Source of the DNA: Agrostemma githago | Lineage: Eukaryota > Streptophyta > Magnoliopsida > Caryophyllales > Caryophyllaceae | Reading direction: 5' to 3' | DNA length: 64,000 nucleotides | NCBI GenBank assembly: GCA_958450325.1 | Contig: OY288249.1 | Coordinates: 63,986,166 to 64,050,165 of the forward strand | Translations under genes and position numbers: made by a program | The notes under the pieces: generated by a model | What the model saw: only the letters and a program-made list of their open reading frames with translations | What the model was told of the DNA's origin: nothing | The model's database searches: none | Shown: piece after piece, positions 12,201-21,280 of the stretch | Layout: every line of letters begins with the position of its first letter | How positions within the stretch are numbered: position 1 is the stretch's first letter

Positions 12201-13594
12201 GTTGTCCGAGCATTTTCTGGTACATCACAATTGACGTCTAGTCTTCTACAGAGCACTTTAAGTTTCATAACTGCTTACTGTTTTTAACATACAACTTTGT
12301 CTTATGATGTTGCAGTTTTAGATGGCATTGGAAAGGGCCTTGACCCTCGTTTTGATATCACTGAAATCGCCAAACCGTAAGAGTGGATCTATGTTTCCTC
12401 TAAGATATTCTTCATTATAATAAACATTCAGCCTTGAGGCAGTAGGCAAATTTATTTATCTTTCCATTAAAACATCAACATTGTCTTTCAGATATGCTCT
12501 AGAATTGTTGAAATTCCGTGAAGCCGGTGTTGAAGTTATTTTGAAGGTACATAGTCTTGAATCCATTGTTCGCACTCAGAGTGTGCTATATGTTTAATAC
12601 CACTGTAAATTTTTAAAACGAAATACGACTTGATGTAGGATTTCCGAAAGAGATGGGACCGCCAAGCTAGTGCATTCTACAACTTGTTTAGACAGGCCGA
12701 TAGAGTTGGGAAGCTCGCTGAAGTTATTGAACGGCTGGTACTTATCCTCTATCACCTCAAGAGACGGACATATATGGATATTTGATGTTACATTTGTACC
12801 TTACCATGTATGAGGCGATCTTTATTTAACAGGAAAAGGGTGACCTGAAGCTTCGTGTTAGGGCTTTGGAGTCCGAAAGAGCTTTCCAACGAGTAGCAGC
12901 AGTTCAGAAGACAATAGGAAACGTGAGTTATCCCTTATTTACTAAGGAATGTCATGCTGCGAAATTTATTTATCTATATAATGAGTAAAAGATACCCGAG
13001 AGTTAGCATGACTTTCTTCCTTTTCTGCCTGCTTGATGAGCCTTAAATGTTGCTTATGAGCTGTGAATTTAGAGAATTACCCTCAATAGAGAAAATCTTG
13101 AAGATAAGGATTAATATGTTTAGTAAGCTGTTTGGGCGATGACTGTGATTCTATGGCGTACCTGAATAAACAAACTGTCAGATGCAGACAGTCTCCAATA
13201 GTTAGCTGTCATTTCTATGCTGTCGTCACCTTTCAAGTAATACCACTAATGCTCAGTTTCAAATGGTCTGTGGCATCGGGCAGGCCACTGAGTATTAATT
13301 CTTAAACTCTGATTTATATTGCTCACAGGCCATAGTTGCTGGGACCTTGGTTAATCTAGCCACAATTTTATATCTTCATTCAATTCGAGTAAGTGATCCT
13401 ATTGATAACTTTACTGCTCATTCTTGCTACGTAAAAGAAACGCCAAACTTATGACTCATATTAATTACCCGTTCCAGGTGCCTGCAATTACCGCATTCAC
13501 AGTCTGTGCTGTTTTTGGCCTTCAAGCCTTACTTGGTGTTCTTAAGGTCAAAAAGCTTGATGAAAGAGAGAAATTAATCACGGGAACTGCTTAA
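276..13594 (+). CDS. ABC1K8: Plastid ABC1/ADCK-like atypical kinase ABC1K8 (OSA1), 20 exons
   Basis: Coding exons, all with GT-AG introns and consistent phase: 276-644, 1430-1565, 2353-2519, 2865-2985, 3068-3168, 9107-9205, 10174-10284, 10387-10466, 10590-10659, 11032-11105, 11182-11251, 11366-11454, 11913-12037, 12139-12219, 12316-12376, 12492-12546, 12639-12737, 12833-12922, 13329-13388, 13478-13594. Together they give 724 residues and a TAA stop. The N-terminus looks like a chloroplast transit peptide. ABC1 hallmarks seen: KIGQ at about residues 200-203, an Ala-rich loop before SLGQV, VVVKVQ with Lys 280, ExD at 332-334, HADPHPGN with Asp 417 and Asn 422, and DFG at 437-439. Two hydrophobic segments lie near the C-terminus (about 667-705), followed by LITGTA. 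From memory of the family, the closest match is Arabidopsis ABC1K8/OSA1, a chloroplast-envelope protein linked to oxidative-stress and metal responses. Intron 5 (3169-9106) contains a Copia element. The start at 276 was preferred over the in-frame ATG at 57. Confidence 0.93.
1735..1890 (+). repeat. tRNA-like short dispersed repeat (SINE/TRIM-like) in ABC1K8 intron 2
   Basis: It contains GGTATCAGAGC followed by GTTCGAACCC, which resembles a tRNA-type internal promoter B box. It is flanked by CTCAACCATC and CCTTAAGGTTTTGG segments that occur again, in the opposite orientation, at 8420-8745 and 9565-9725. It is a member of a dispersed short repeat, not a working tRNA gene: no cloverleaf can be formed. 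SINE versus TRIM cannot be decided here. Confidence 0.5.
3488..3722 (+). repeat. 5' LTR of the Copia element
   Basis: 235 bp, TGTTAAGG to CTTACA, matching 7968-8202 with one visible substitution. Preceded by ATAAG. Confidence 0.95.
3723..3734 (+). other. Primer-binding site of the Copia element (initiator Met tRNA)
   Basis: TGGTATCAGAGC directly abuts the 5' LTR. This is the usual plant Copia site, complementary to the 3' end of initiator methionine tRNA. Confidence 0.9.
3813..4604 (+). CDS. Copia Gag polyprotein
   Basis: A 263-residue frame starting at the first good ATG after the primer-binding site. It has the features of Copia gag (UBN2-type): the LTYRGWCNTLSDLFYGF region near the N-terminus, then a helical middle part and a segment ending near LPPF. 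It forms the capsid of the retrotransposon particle. The zinc knuckle normally found at the gag C-terminus lies just beyond the stop in another frame, inside the pol frame. The break falls at a run of seven C followed by four T (about 4591-4602). In most plant Copia elements gag and pol share one frame. Confidence 0.88.
   Translation: MTGSATIFANPHNSATPFIAIELAGIEKLTPLTYRGWCNTLSDLFYGFDLIKYVDGTHKCPPETITSNDDKPVTTSNPAYETWMRQDSLLKAALRGTVCAAIAPLLNPCSTSAEMWTLLRTTYANPSRGHIMQLKDRLKSIVKDDLSATEYMQTIRTSVDELAQLGKPLDDEDVVATVLQGLDPAKYRSLIDAVKHRDTTISFEALHERLIQYDLSLKHSPSTNLHSPASAHAVYHQKTRNPPRPSTEPAILPTPVDQNLPPF
4384..8001 (+). CDS. Copia Pol polyprotein (zinc knuckle, protease, integrase, RT, RNase H)
   Basis: The open frame is 1205 codons; roughly its first 70 codons overlap gag in another frame and are probably not translated as such. 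Features by codon from 4384: CCHC zinc knuckle at 77-90; aspartic protease motif DSGATHH at about 130; GAG-pre-integrase zinc motif near 270-300; integrase acidic residues near 327 and 389, and Glu in AERR near 423; reverse transcriptase with YVDD at 875-878; RNase H starting near DSDWAG (about 1038). The frame ends 34 bp inside the 3' LTR. No stop or frameshift interrupts the enzyme domains, so the enzymes may be functional if expressed. How this frame is reached from gag is unclear. Confidence 0.9.
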   Translation: MTLSSIVTLLFPLRRFMSVSSNTIYPSNTPQAPTFTPPRLPMPCITRKPVTRPVPPPNPPSSLPLSTKISPPFKGKCQWCHTQGHYLKNCVTFKSLHPHIIVPSRPTNPRNNPPRANIVAPATPSPWIIDSGATHHITHDLNNLALHAPYDGTDDLLVGDDSPLHIANIGSFSLSLSHTSLKFNKVLHAPYITKNIISVSQFCLDNNAIANFSSNSCVLQDRSTGQELLRGHLKAGLYELCCPSNPTPTVHPLPTVHLTSTESTHLWHHKLGHPSSPIISYISKLANLKFSNKVAHCNACLTHKSHKLPFAINTLTSNKPLELIYSDVWTSPIQSIDGFKYFVVFVDHFTRYTWIYPLKNKSDTSNIFNRFRALVEKIFNLKIIQIFSDNGGEYLKLTPSITNDGITHLTSPPHTPEHNGLAERRHRHIVETGLALLSHASMPTTYWSYAFTTAVYLINRMPTRNLNNNSPFLKLFGHSPNYTKLRSFGCLCYPWLRPYNKHKLDPKSKPCVFIGYSPTQSAYHCLDLTTNRIYTSRHVQFVENHFPFSSNSLVTPPTSSVSDWCTGSVTILAPTASAPSLTDTPLTPPTSPTPSAVVTPPPPPITETPLRVYTRRTRTTRPPSADPPSTTDGIPSSSTTTADAASPHPEPNRPTTRSMNNIRVPNPKYAALTHVSTTNSAPITLKSALTDLQWRNAMESEYSALMANNTWTLVPSNPSYNVIGCRWVFRIKYNPDNTINKYKARLVAKGFHQRPGVDYSETFSPVVKSVTVRLLLALALARGWSLRQLDINNAFLQGTLTETVYMSQPPGFVNSTSPTHVCRLTRAIYGLKQAPRAWYTELHNYLVSYGFSQSHSDPSLFLFHNNSTTIYLLVYVDDIIVTGPPSSAISSFLAAFARRFSLKDLGFPSYFLGVEVTPTSTGLQLTQTKYIHDILTRSSMLDCKPATTPMAAYPPLLHSTGASITQPSDYRALIGSLQYLSLTRPDIAFSVNRLAQFMQDPQESHWLALKRLLRYLKGTLQVGINLFRSSPLSLHAFCDSDWAGDRKSYVSTTGFIIYLGRNPISWSSRKQQAIALSTTEAEFRAVATATMELMWLQNLLSELRFAVTSPPAIFSDNLGATTYAANPVFHSKMKHVALAFYFVRDHVQHNRLRVEHISSGDQLADPLTKPLPRSAFEPLIRKIGLSLGTSSLRERVKDKDTRISS
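7968..8202 (+). repeat. 3' LTR of the Copia element
   Basis: 235 bp, same ends as the 5' LTR and one visible mismatch. Followed by the target duplication ATAAG. Confidence 0.95.
8420..8745 (-). repeat. Copies of the tRNA-like dispersed repeat in ABC1K8 intron 5
   Basis: Two partial, overlapping copies. Each has CAACTCAACCAAAA or CATCTCAACCAAAA followed by CTTAAG and ATGGTTG, and one has a reverse-strand B-box-like GTTCAAATC. They share the CTATTGGGCTTGAAG block with the copy at 9565-9725. The remaining intron sequence up to 9106 shows nothing recognisable. Confidence 0.45.
9565..9725 (-). repeat. tRNA-like dispersed repeat in ABC1K8 intron 6
   Basis: It reads CTCCCTCACTCGAATGCCC, then a reverse-strand GCTCTGATACCATGTTAG, then CAACTCAACCAAAACC and CTTAAGGTGATGGTTGAG. 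The last two form a hairpin-like terminal block. It is the best preserved of the copies in this window and lies opposite to the copy at 1735-1890. Confidence 0.5.
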
Positions 13595-14945
13595 AAAGAA
13601 GGTAACTAAAATCTCTCACTGTTAACTTTATTCGGAGTAATTAATGTAGGATTTTATGATCGTGAAGATACTTGTGCATTTAGTGAAATAGTGGCTACTT
13701 CATTGAACTTTGAATGTTTCATAGGTGACGGTCATACACTGATCAATAAACTAGGCTGACTGCATCACCCAGTTCAGCAATCAGTTCATCTTGTACAGCC
13801 AACGATTATTCTGGACAATGAAGCTATGTATATTACCCATAGCCGAATCCAATGTGATATCCTCAGCCCTGTTAATATTGTATCAACGATAAAGTTAATT
13901 TTTCCTTCGAGTTCCTTCCAGCCCTATTCGTACAACGTAGAAGATGGGTGCAATTTCAGCCACATCGAACTTCTCATATGTGTCACCGTGTCTTAACTAA
14001 GGTACGCTATCAATTTTCCCAGTAGTACATACAAAACAGTAGAACCTGTGGAAGATTGTACTGTTTTTTTTTTTTTTGGCGGCGGCGGCGTTGTAAGTTG
14101 TACAAGTAATGATCCTACATACTACGAGTAATAACATAGGGTCATCTAGAAATAGTCTGTACGTGTCGTTAACAAAGGGACGAGGCTGTATACATTAGAA
14201 CCCCTTTACCTCCCTTATTTTTGCGAGGCCCTTTTTACTAGTAAAGCACAGAGAATGATTCATTTTTGTATTTGAAGCATATAGTAGACGTGATCTGAGC
14301 AGGGCAACTAGCAGAACTCCAGCAATTATAAGCGTTGCAAATCATTGGACCATCGTAGATTACGACGATACTTTTATCTAACAAAACATTGTGAGTGTGT
14401 TCTCGATTATGGATGGTTGGTTGAACTTCAACCATTACCTTAAAGTTTATTACTCGGTTATATGGGGTTTGAATCCCGGGATCCCCTCTCGCCACATAGT
14501 TCACAATGTCATCTAGTAAGGCTCCTCTAATTGATATATTGTTGAGGCACCAAGATAATGTCATAATTTAGTACTCCGTATGTGGTTTGTCATAATCATG
14601 AAGAATGGCGCACACAGTTGCCATAAGAAAGGGTATCTTCTTCATAAATCATGAACAACATCATCACTGACAATACGAAGCTATCAGTATTTAAGATAGA
14701 TGAAACAGGGCTGCTAAAAAATTGTCACTGTTCACAAATTCTCAGCTAATTTGGAGACTGTCTTCTACCCCGTATCGCATTTCCGACACTCTAATCAAAG
14801 AGTGTAAAACTAGCCTACAGCAAATTAACATATCATTGCCAATGGCCTTAATACTCCATAACTCCGGAAAAAAAAAACCTTTTTCATCTCGGAAATTGAT
14901 TTCACACTGGAGAAACTCAAGGTTGAACTCGTGTAAGTCATCGAC
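13595..14945. other. Intergenic region between the convergent genes
   Basis: It holds the 3' UTRs of ABC1K8 (+) and the GRF gene (-), a T-run followed by GGC repeats near 14066-14092, and a tRNA-like repeat at 14410-14560. No further gene is visible. The exact poly(A) sites cannot be placed. Confidence 0.6.
14410..14560 (+). repeat. Degenerate tRNA-like dispersed repeat
   Basis: It contains CTTCAACCATTACCTTAAAG and the B-box-like GGGTTTGAATCCC, in the same order as the copy at 1735-1890 but more diverged. Confidence 0.35.
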
Positions 14946-17900
14946 TTACTGAAAATGGAAACCTTGACAACTCGTGTCACCAGTGGCGTGAGAGCCCTTG
15001 CCATGTCCATGTCCATGTGGCGTTTCCTCTGAATGGGTTGCCCAAGCATCGGTGGGTGCGGATATCCCGAGGCACAATGCTTCAGCCAAGGGCCCACCAG
15101 ATGGCAAATTAGCCCAAGAACTCATCCAATTCAATGGCTGTTGGTGAGAGGAGGACTCGGTTTCCCTAACACAATGATCATCGTGTCTGGCAGCGGACAT
15201 GGACAATGTAAGGGGCAAGATGCTATCCATTGAAGAGGAGGAGGAAGTATCAGGGTACTTGTTGAGATTAGTAGTAGCATTCTCCAAGGACCAAGCGTCG
15301 ATAAAAGGCCGTTGTTGTTGTGGAGCGTCGGAAGGACTAGTTGCATGGGGGAAGTGTTCTAGTTGATGTGGGTACAAAATTTGAGCTGTTGGTGTAATAG
15401 ATTCATTCTTCATCAACCACTGAGGGTACCTGCAAAATAATCGATACTTGAGTCTCGTGTAAGACGGTTTTATTTATAAAAGTGGAAAGGTTTTATTTAG
15501 TATCCACTTCAATTCAATTGAATACTACCTACACCATTTAGTAGTGCAAAGTTGAAATGAGAGTGGGAAAAGGGAAAGTAGACATAAATATGAAGAGACC
15601 CACCATTAATGTGTGAAACCTCCCCATCCACAAACACAAAACACGAAACACACTGACAAACAAACAACAATTTATTACTCCCCTCGTTCCAATGAATTGT
15701 TTGCTTTTGCTTTTGACACCAAGCGGAAAGGATCCAATGAGAAAGTGACATGTGTAGCCGGACTCATGAAAAAGGTTAAACTACCTATAAAAAGCATTCC
15801 TAAAATAGAAAGAGAAACAATTCATTGAGACGTCCCAATATTCAATTCATTGGGACGGAGAGAGTATTTATGCCATACTGCTAATTTACTCAAATATCAT
15901 TCCCTCGGCCACAAAATCACTGAGACAACCTTCAATATTCAATTAAGGCACTCAGGACTCAGCAATGCAACCTCTCACATACGGATGCTTACAAATAAAT
16001 TACTACTGTACTGCTTTACTATTTAGGTAAAAACGTTGTGTATTACGGACTACTTAACAACCACAAGAAGAAAAAAAACTACTCGTATTAAAGCAAATAT
16101 AAAGAAATGGACGCAACGAAAAGACATGTAATAATACTCTAAAGGTAAGTGTAGCGTACCTGAGAGAAGAGGTGAAGTCATAGGAAGAAGGATGGTGCTG
16201 TTGATAAGAGTTGAGAACACTACTACTGGGGTTACTACTGCAAGTAGTAGTAGTAGTAGTTGTTGTTGTTGTAGCTGCAGGGGAGAGGAGAAGCGGCGAT
16301 TCCACAGGCTTTCTTGAACGAGCAGAAGGCCGTGTTTTATGTGACTGTCGCTCGCAGTACTTCTGATCAGGTGCTACATCTCTGGAACACCTCCACTTCT
16401 TCCCATCAGTTCTCTTACACCTCCATGGCTCTGCACTTCGGCCGCTGCCCATGCCCATGCCCATGCCCATTTCCATGGCCGCCTTTCTACCACCGCTGGA
16501 GGAGGATTGGAGGTTGAGGGAAGGTGGGTACTTTGGGAGTGGAACTATGAGCTCTGGTGGAACTGGCATTGATGACATCATGTACTTGTAGATCACTGTT
16601 TGTCTCTCCAGTTCTTGCCTTTGGTTTGCTGTAAATGTCGCTTTTGTACATCCTTCTCCTCCTGTGTACGTACAAACATGAATGAATCATCGTTTCAAAT
16701 CGTTCATTTCAGGAAAATACGTTTATTATGGACAAATACATCCCTAAAATTGTATTTAACTGCTCGATATTGAAGAACAAATTTTATTCGGCCGAGAAGA
16801 AATCATCCAAAATTACACCCGTCTATAAAAAGAGTATGGAGTACACTGTACACCTCGTTGAATGAGACTCATATTCTTTTTATTGATTTTTTTTACTTAG
16901 CTCCATTTCCTCTGTAAATATTTTCATTTCTATTTCTCTCTTTCATATCACTATATCACATGCATCGTATTAACATTATCCTCTTACTTTTTCTATTTTC
17001 ATAAACTGTGTCAAACCCCTAGGAGGCACTTATGAGGAGGAGGGGGGTAACATTTATTTATCCAAGTCACTTAGAACCCTACGGTCCACGAGCGATTATT
17101 CAGTCTAGTTCATCAAGGTAACATCAAAATTATGTGCAAACCCAACTATTGATCTACTTCAAAAGTTCACATCAAAATATCACATAAAAAAGTAAATAAC
17201 ACTACTAATAATATCAAAAGTCCTCGTCTTTTCTTCCACAAATTTCTGTTTGTTAGAGATATCTATGTTGTACTCTTCAACAGACAAGAGTTAAATAATA
17301 CTTCCTCTATTCAAATTCAAACTACACATTTCTCTTTTGCACATTTGTCGAGACGTGGTTTGCACCATCGATATCTTTCATTTTAAATTAATAAAAATCA
17401 CAAAAAAAAATTGATATTCTTGACCTACTTGTAAATATGAATCAAATAAGATCTCACATGACTATATTTTGTCTTATAGATTGTGGAGAATATCGAAAAT
17501 TCAATTTAGTTGTGAATAGTGTCAAAAAAAGAGATGTGTAGTTTGGATTTGAATGGAGGGAGTACTGCTTTGAATAAGACAAGAATCCATAGAGAAGAGT
17601 AAAAAGTTTGCATGTGAGATGATATTTAAACAGTTATAAGAAGATATACTACCCAGAGGAACTGAATTTTGTTGACTTACATGCGTGGGTAGTAATCTCT
17701 CCATGGATGGGTTTTGCACATATTCATATAAACCGGCTGTCTTACCGAAGATATCGTGGTCAAGACTAGCCAGGTAACTAATCCCTCCTCTCATGTAAAC
17801 AAGCGATGCTTCATTGAAACCAAAAAAAAACTAATACTGTATATAAAATAAAAAAATAGTCTGAAAGTTTGTTTAAATTGACTGCATTATTAATATGAAA

Positions 17901-18243
17901 TTTTTTATACGGAGTAATTTTTAGTTGAAGATCAGATAGGATAAAAGAAAATGAGGATGAATGAAATGGAACGGAGGAAGCAATAAGCATTTGAATGTAA
18001 CATGTTGAATTCTTGGATAGAGTATAAAGTAAAGAGAATAGTAATAGTGATACCTGGGGCTGAGGCTGAGAGGGAGTAAAGTTGATTATTTTGTTGTTGT
18101 TGATGATGTAACCTCAAACCTAAGGCAACATCATGGTAAGTAGTAGTTGTGTCTCCTTTGTTGTTGTTGTCCCAATAATCTCCAAACCCATTACTATTAC
18201 TATTACTATTACTGCTGCTGCCTCCTTTACCACCATTTGACAT
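14946..18243 (-). CDS. GROWTH-REGULATING FACTOR (GRF) transcription factor, 3 exons
   Basis: Coding exons on the minus strand: 18243-18054, 16661-16160, 15429-14946 (TAA stop); 391 residues, splice phases 1 and 2. GRFs are plant-specific nuclear transcription factors that pair with GIF coactivators through QLQ and bind DNA through WRC to promote cell proliferation in leaves and other organs. QLQ is at about residues 73-107 (FTANQRQELERQ, IYKYM). WRC is at about 140-184 with Cys 145, 155 and 166 and the basic stretch ending RSRKPVE. The fourth zinc ligand expected at 169 is Gln; a His follows at 171. A ten-Thr tract follows WRC, and the C-terminal part has GGPLAEAL and a His/Gly-rich tail. The N-terminus is Asn/Ser-rich with a YHDVALGLRL motif. 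The start ATG at 18243 was preferred to an in-frame one at 18309 that adds only a Val-rich run. The subfamily member is not resolved. Introns carry two Stowaway-like MITEs. Confidence 0.93.
15678..15864. mobile_element. Stowaway-like MITE in GRF intron 2
   Basis: 187 bp flanked by TA on both sides. Ends are CTCCCCTCGTTCC and GGGACGGAGAGAG, and the inverted repeats continue through CAATGAATTG. This fits Tc1/Mariner-derived Stowaway MITEs. Confidence 0.85.
16300..16320 (-). promoter_or_regulatory. miR396 target site in the GRF coding sequence
   Basis: On the minus strand the 21 bases run from CGTTCAAGAAAGC to CTGTGGAA and encode the RSRKPVE end of the WRC domain. This is the conserved site through which miR396 limits GRF mRNAs in seed plants. 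The match to the family consensus looks complete by eye. Confidence 0.92.
17301..17562. mobile_element. Stowaway-like MITE in GRF intron 1
   Basis: 262 bp with flanking TA. Ends CTTCCTCTATTCAAATTC and GGATTTGAATGGAGGGAG are inverted repeats that extend into CAAACTACACA and its complement. The rest of intron 1 (16662-18053) shows no other recognisable element. Confidence 0.85.
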
Positions 18244-18340
18244 TACTACTACTACTACGACTCCTATATGCAAATATTCTTTCTTCTTCCTTAAAACAAA
18301 CCAACACACACTACTACTACTACTACTATATGCTCCAAAC
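18244..18340 (-). repeat. GRF 5' leader with TAC/GTA trinucleotide repeats
   Basis: Just upstream of the GRF start are two tracts of ACT/TAC repeats (18243-18262 and 18309-18328). They lie in the probable 5' UTR and are likely length-variable. Confidence 0.5.
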
Positions 18341-19997
18341 CCACACCCTTCCTACTCACTCTAAAAGTATGGTGTGGTAATAGTGACTAATATATTCTAC
18401 TCACTCAAATATCGCTTTCTTAATTATTTTTATTATTATTATTATTATAATAATGACTGTACGTATGAAGGTTTATTTTCTAAAAAGGGTGGTTTTCCTA
18501 GGACCGACTGTGGTCTCACTTGTTTGGTTGCAATTTAAGTTTAATTTTTGGACTTCCAATTTAAATGAATTGGAATTAATATTGATGAGATGAGATGAGT
18601 GATGAGGAGAGTTGTGTAAGAATATTGAAGGAGGGACCGTAGCATCTCATCTCATTTAAGCGGTGCCCTGCCGCCTCTCTCACCTATTCACTATTCATTC
18701 CTCCTTCCTTTCTCCTCTATCCGTTTAAGTCAAACCTTTTATTCCTTTTTGGGACGTTCAACTTCAACATTCAAATTTTTATTTTGCTCATTGTTTTAAT
18801 ATTAAACAAATACTTTAAACCATACATATTTACTATCTATCCTACATTTAATATTAAATAAATATTTATTTGTACCTTTAATAATAAACGAATATATTCT
18901 TTAAACGGGTGAATAAAGTGAAAGGATAAGTTCAATTTGAACGAGGGATTAACATTTTTTTTTGATATGTTACTCTTTTTCTGAAACCCAACATTTTAAG
19001 TATCTTCTCATTTATTTAATACCTATCGTAATAGGTATCTCTTATGATCCGATCCCCGTCACGAATTTGTGATACATCAAATATAACGTACATGATTAGA
19101 TAACGATAAATTAAAATGCGTAGGGATTGACAAATGATATTTCATAAATGGGTCACCCATCATAATTTGTGATAACTTTATAATAAGTGAAAAATTTTAT
19201 TTTCAATCCCAAAATGTTGGTTGAATTATTTTTAGAATTAAAAATTGAAATGGACTAGGTGTAGTTGGGTCGAGATAGAAACATTTTTCCATTACGAAAA
19301 AAAATATTCCCTTTGTCTCACTAAGAGAGTTACCCATTTTTTTAATGAGAATTAAGGTGGTAGAAATGTGGAGTGGAAAACGAAATAGAAGAAAATATGT
19401 GGGGTCACAAGCAATGGAAATCACATAATCATATCTCCTCCGAGTCTGACTTTTGTTCTCTTTTTTTCTTTTGGGCTGGTCATTCTTTTTTTCCTTATTA
19501 AGTCATGAATATGTTGCTCATATATTCACTCATTCATTTCTTTCTTTTTCTTCATTTTGAGTCACACATTCCCACATCCTTATTTTTTTTCCCCAAAACC
19601 CTATTGGAACGTATCTTAGACTCGAAGGAAGTACAAAAGAGGAATAAAGCAAAAGACGATTCTTTTAGAAAGACGGTTCAAAAAGAAAAGTGTGACTCTT
19701 TTCCATAGACAGCGGAAGTATGTATTTTCCATCACGGAAAACATGAAGACAAAATATATCGGTATGGAACAGTGACATACGGAGTAATTGAAATGACTGT
19801 CGTGTGGTAAAATTCAAGAAAGTCATATTTAAACGAGGTTAAAAATTAGTGAAAGTGATCTCAATTTTAATTTTAATTCTAATTCCAATTCTAATTCTAA
19901 TTCCGAATTCAAAAATTAATTCTTCAATACATCAATATAGTTCCGAAATCCAGTTCAACAGGTCTTTTGCCACATATCCAATCCAATGAAATATATA
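18341..19997. other. GRF upstream region and AT-rich spacer, no gene seen
   Basis: It probably contains the GRF promoter; an ATT microsatellite lies at 18429-18449. Fragments such as ATATTCCCTTTGTCTCACT near 19306 and CTCCGAGTCTGAC near 19438 look like decayed Stowaway ends. A run of AATTCTAATTCCAATTC-type repeats lies at 19866-19910. No open frame has convincing coding character. Confidence 0.5.
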
Positions 19998-20328
19998 CTC
20001 CCTCCTATTCAGAGTATTCCTCCCCAATTTTTTTGGGGTAACCAAGGAGGGGAGTAAAATAATAATAAGAGTGGAGATAAATTAAGAGAGATGAATAGAA
20101 AGTGTGGTATGTAAAATAATAATAAGAGTGGAGATAAATTAAGAGAGATGAAGTGTAAAAGGTGGGGTATAAAGTGAAAAGGCGTTGGGTCTAGGTGTGG
20201 AGGAAAAGAATAAAAAATTGAAGGAAGAATAAAGAATGATTATAATTATTTCCAAAAAAGGAAAGTGGGAAGAAAACCAAACTAAGCTCAAAAAGAAAAG
20301 TGGGAGGAATACTCTGAATAGGAGAGAG
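19998..20328. mobile_element. Stowaway-like MITE with an internal tandem duplication
   Basis: 331 bp flanked by TA. Ends are CTCCCTCCTATTCAGAGTA and its near-complement TACTCTGAATAGGAGAGAG. Inside, a block starting AAAATAATAATAAGAGTGG occurs twice (about 20056-20098 and 20113-20152). Confidence 0.85.
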
Positions 20329-20340
20329 TATAAAAACAAC

Positions 20341-20498
20341 AAGTCTCCCTTGTGACGGATATATTCATGTGGGTAGATAAGACAAAGCACATTGTCATTT
20401 CCAAGGCATTTTGCTTTTGTCATATTACCCCACCTGGTATTACTTGACCCGTCACAAAGTTACGACGGATATGTCCGTCACAAGTGAGAATTTGTGTA
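20341..20498. repeat. Dispersed repeat with GACGGATAT inverted ends, copy 1
   Basis: It starts GTCTCCCTTGTGACGGATAT and ends ATGTCCGTCACAAGTGAG. A related unit is at 23040-23231, sharing the start, GACCCGTC (in either orientation) and the ending GAATTTGTGT. It is probably a MITE of unassigned superfamily. Confidence 0.5.
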
Positions 20499-21280
20499 TA
20501 AAAAAACCACAAAAAGTAGTCAACGACTATATGAGTAAGTTAAAGGTTTAGCAACAAGAGCTCAACAAAGCTAGGATTAGTTAGCAAGCAAATAAGTCGG
20601 TTATGCTCAGTCTATGATGTAACGTATATCATACGTATTGTAATGCAACTAAGGACGTACTTTGTAGAACCAAAAAGATAATATAACATACCATGTCATT
20701 GCGAGTGAGGTATTTGTAATAACTTTATAATACTCCGTAGTATATTTACCCATTATATTAGTAACAACTAACAAGTACTCCGTACTCAAATATGTTCATC
20801 TTATATACTCCTATGTCTGGTTTAATAATTTTCACTTTCACACTCTACTTTTTTATTTTTAATAAATTAACAATAAAAATCATCCGTCACTCACTTTATT
20901 ATCACCTTAATCTTGGTGTATAAAGTTGAATTATCTATTGAGACGAAAGAAATACTTGTATTTTTTAGTATGTACTCTCTTCTATTCCCTCTTTTCTCAT
21001 TAACACTAGTTCCCTTTTGTTTCCTCTTTTCTTTTATGGATGCACTTTAATACGGAGTAGTAATTCTTTATCCATCCTTTAATTCATTACTCATCATTTT
21101 TTCACTCTATACCCCGCTTTTTACTCATTTTTTTTTTACTTTTTTTTCTTAATTTTTTCTCCGAAGATAGGGGAAGAAAATAGATAATAGGAGGGAATAC
21201 TAAATACCAAGTATCTTTTTATTTCTTTCACTTTTAACATTTTCATATTTGACAAATATTTATATTTTTTTAAATGGTAA
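20499..21280. other. AT-rich spacer, no gene seen
   Basis: It contains three exact TACTCCGTA/TACGGAGTA nonamers (20731, 20776, 21051) and MITE-like CTCTCTTCTATTCCC and GGGGAAGAAAATAG segments near 20983 and 21170. No coding region is visible. Confidence 0.5.

Noticed and set aside
16054..16159. Extension of GRF exon 2 past 16160
   Set aside because: A good GT donor at 16159-16158 joins in phase to the exon at 15429; the read-through sequence has no GRF similarity.
17640..17800. Extra GRF exon
   Set aside because: Possible acceptor and donor give phases that do not fit exon 2; kept only as a finding.
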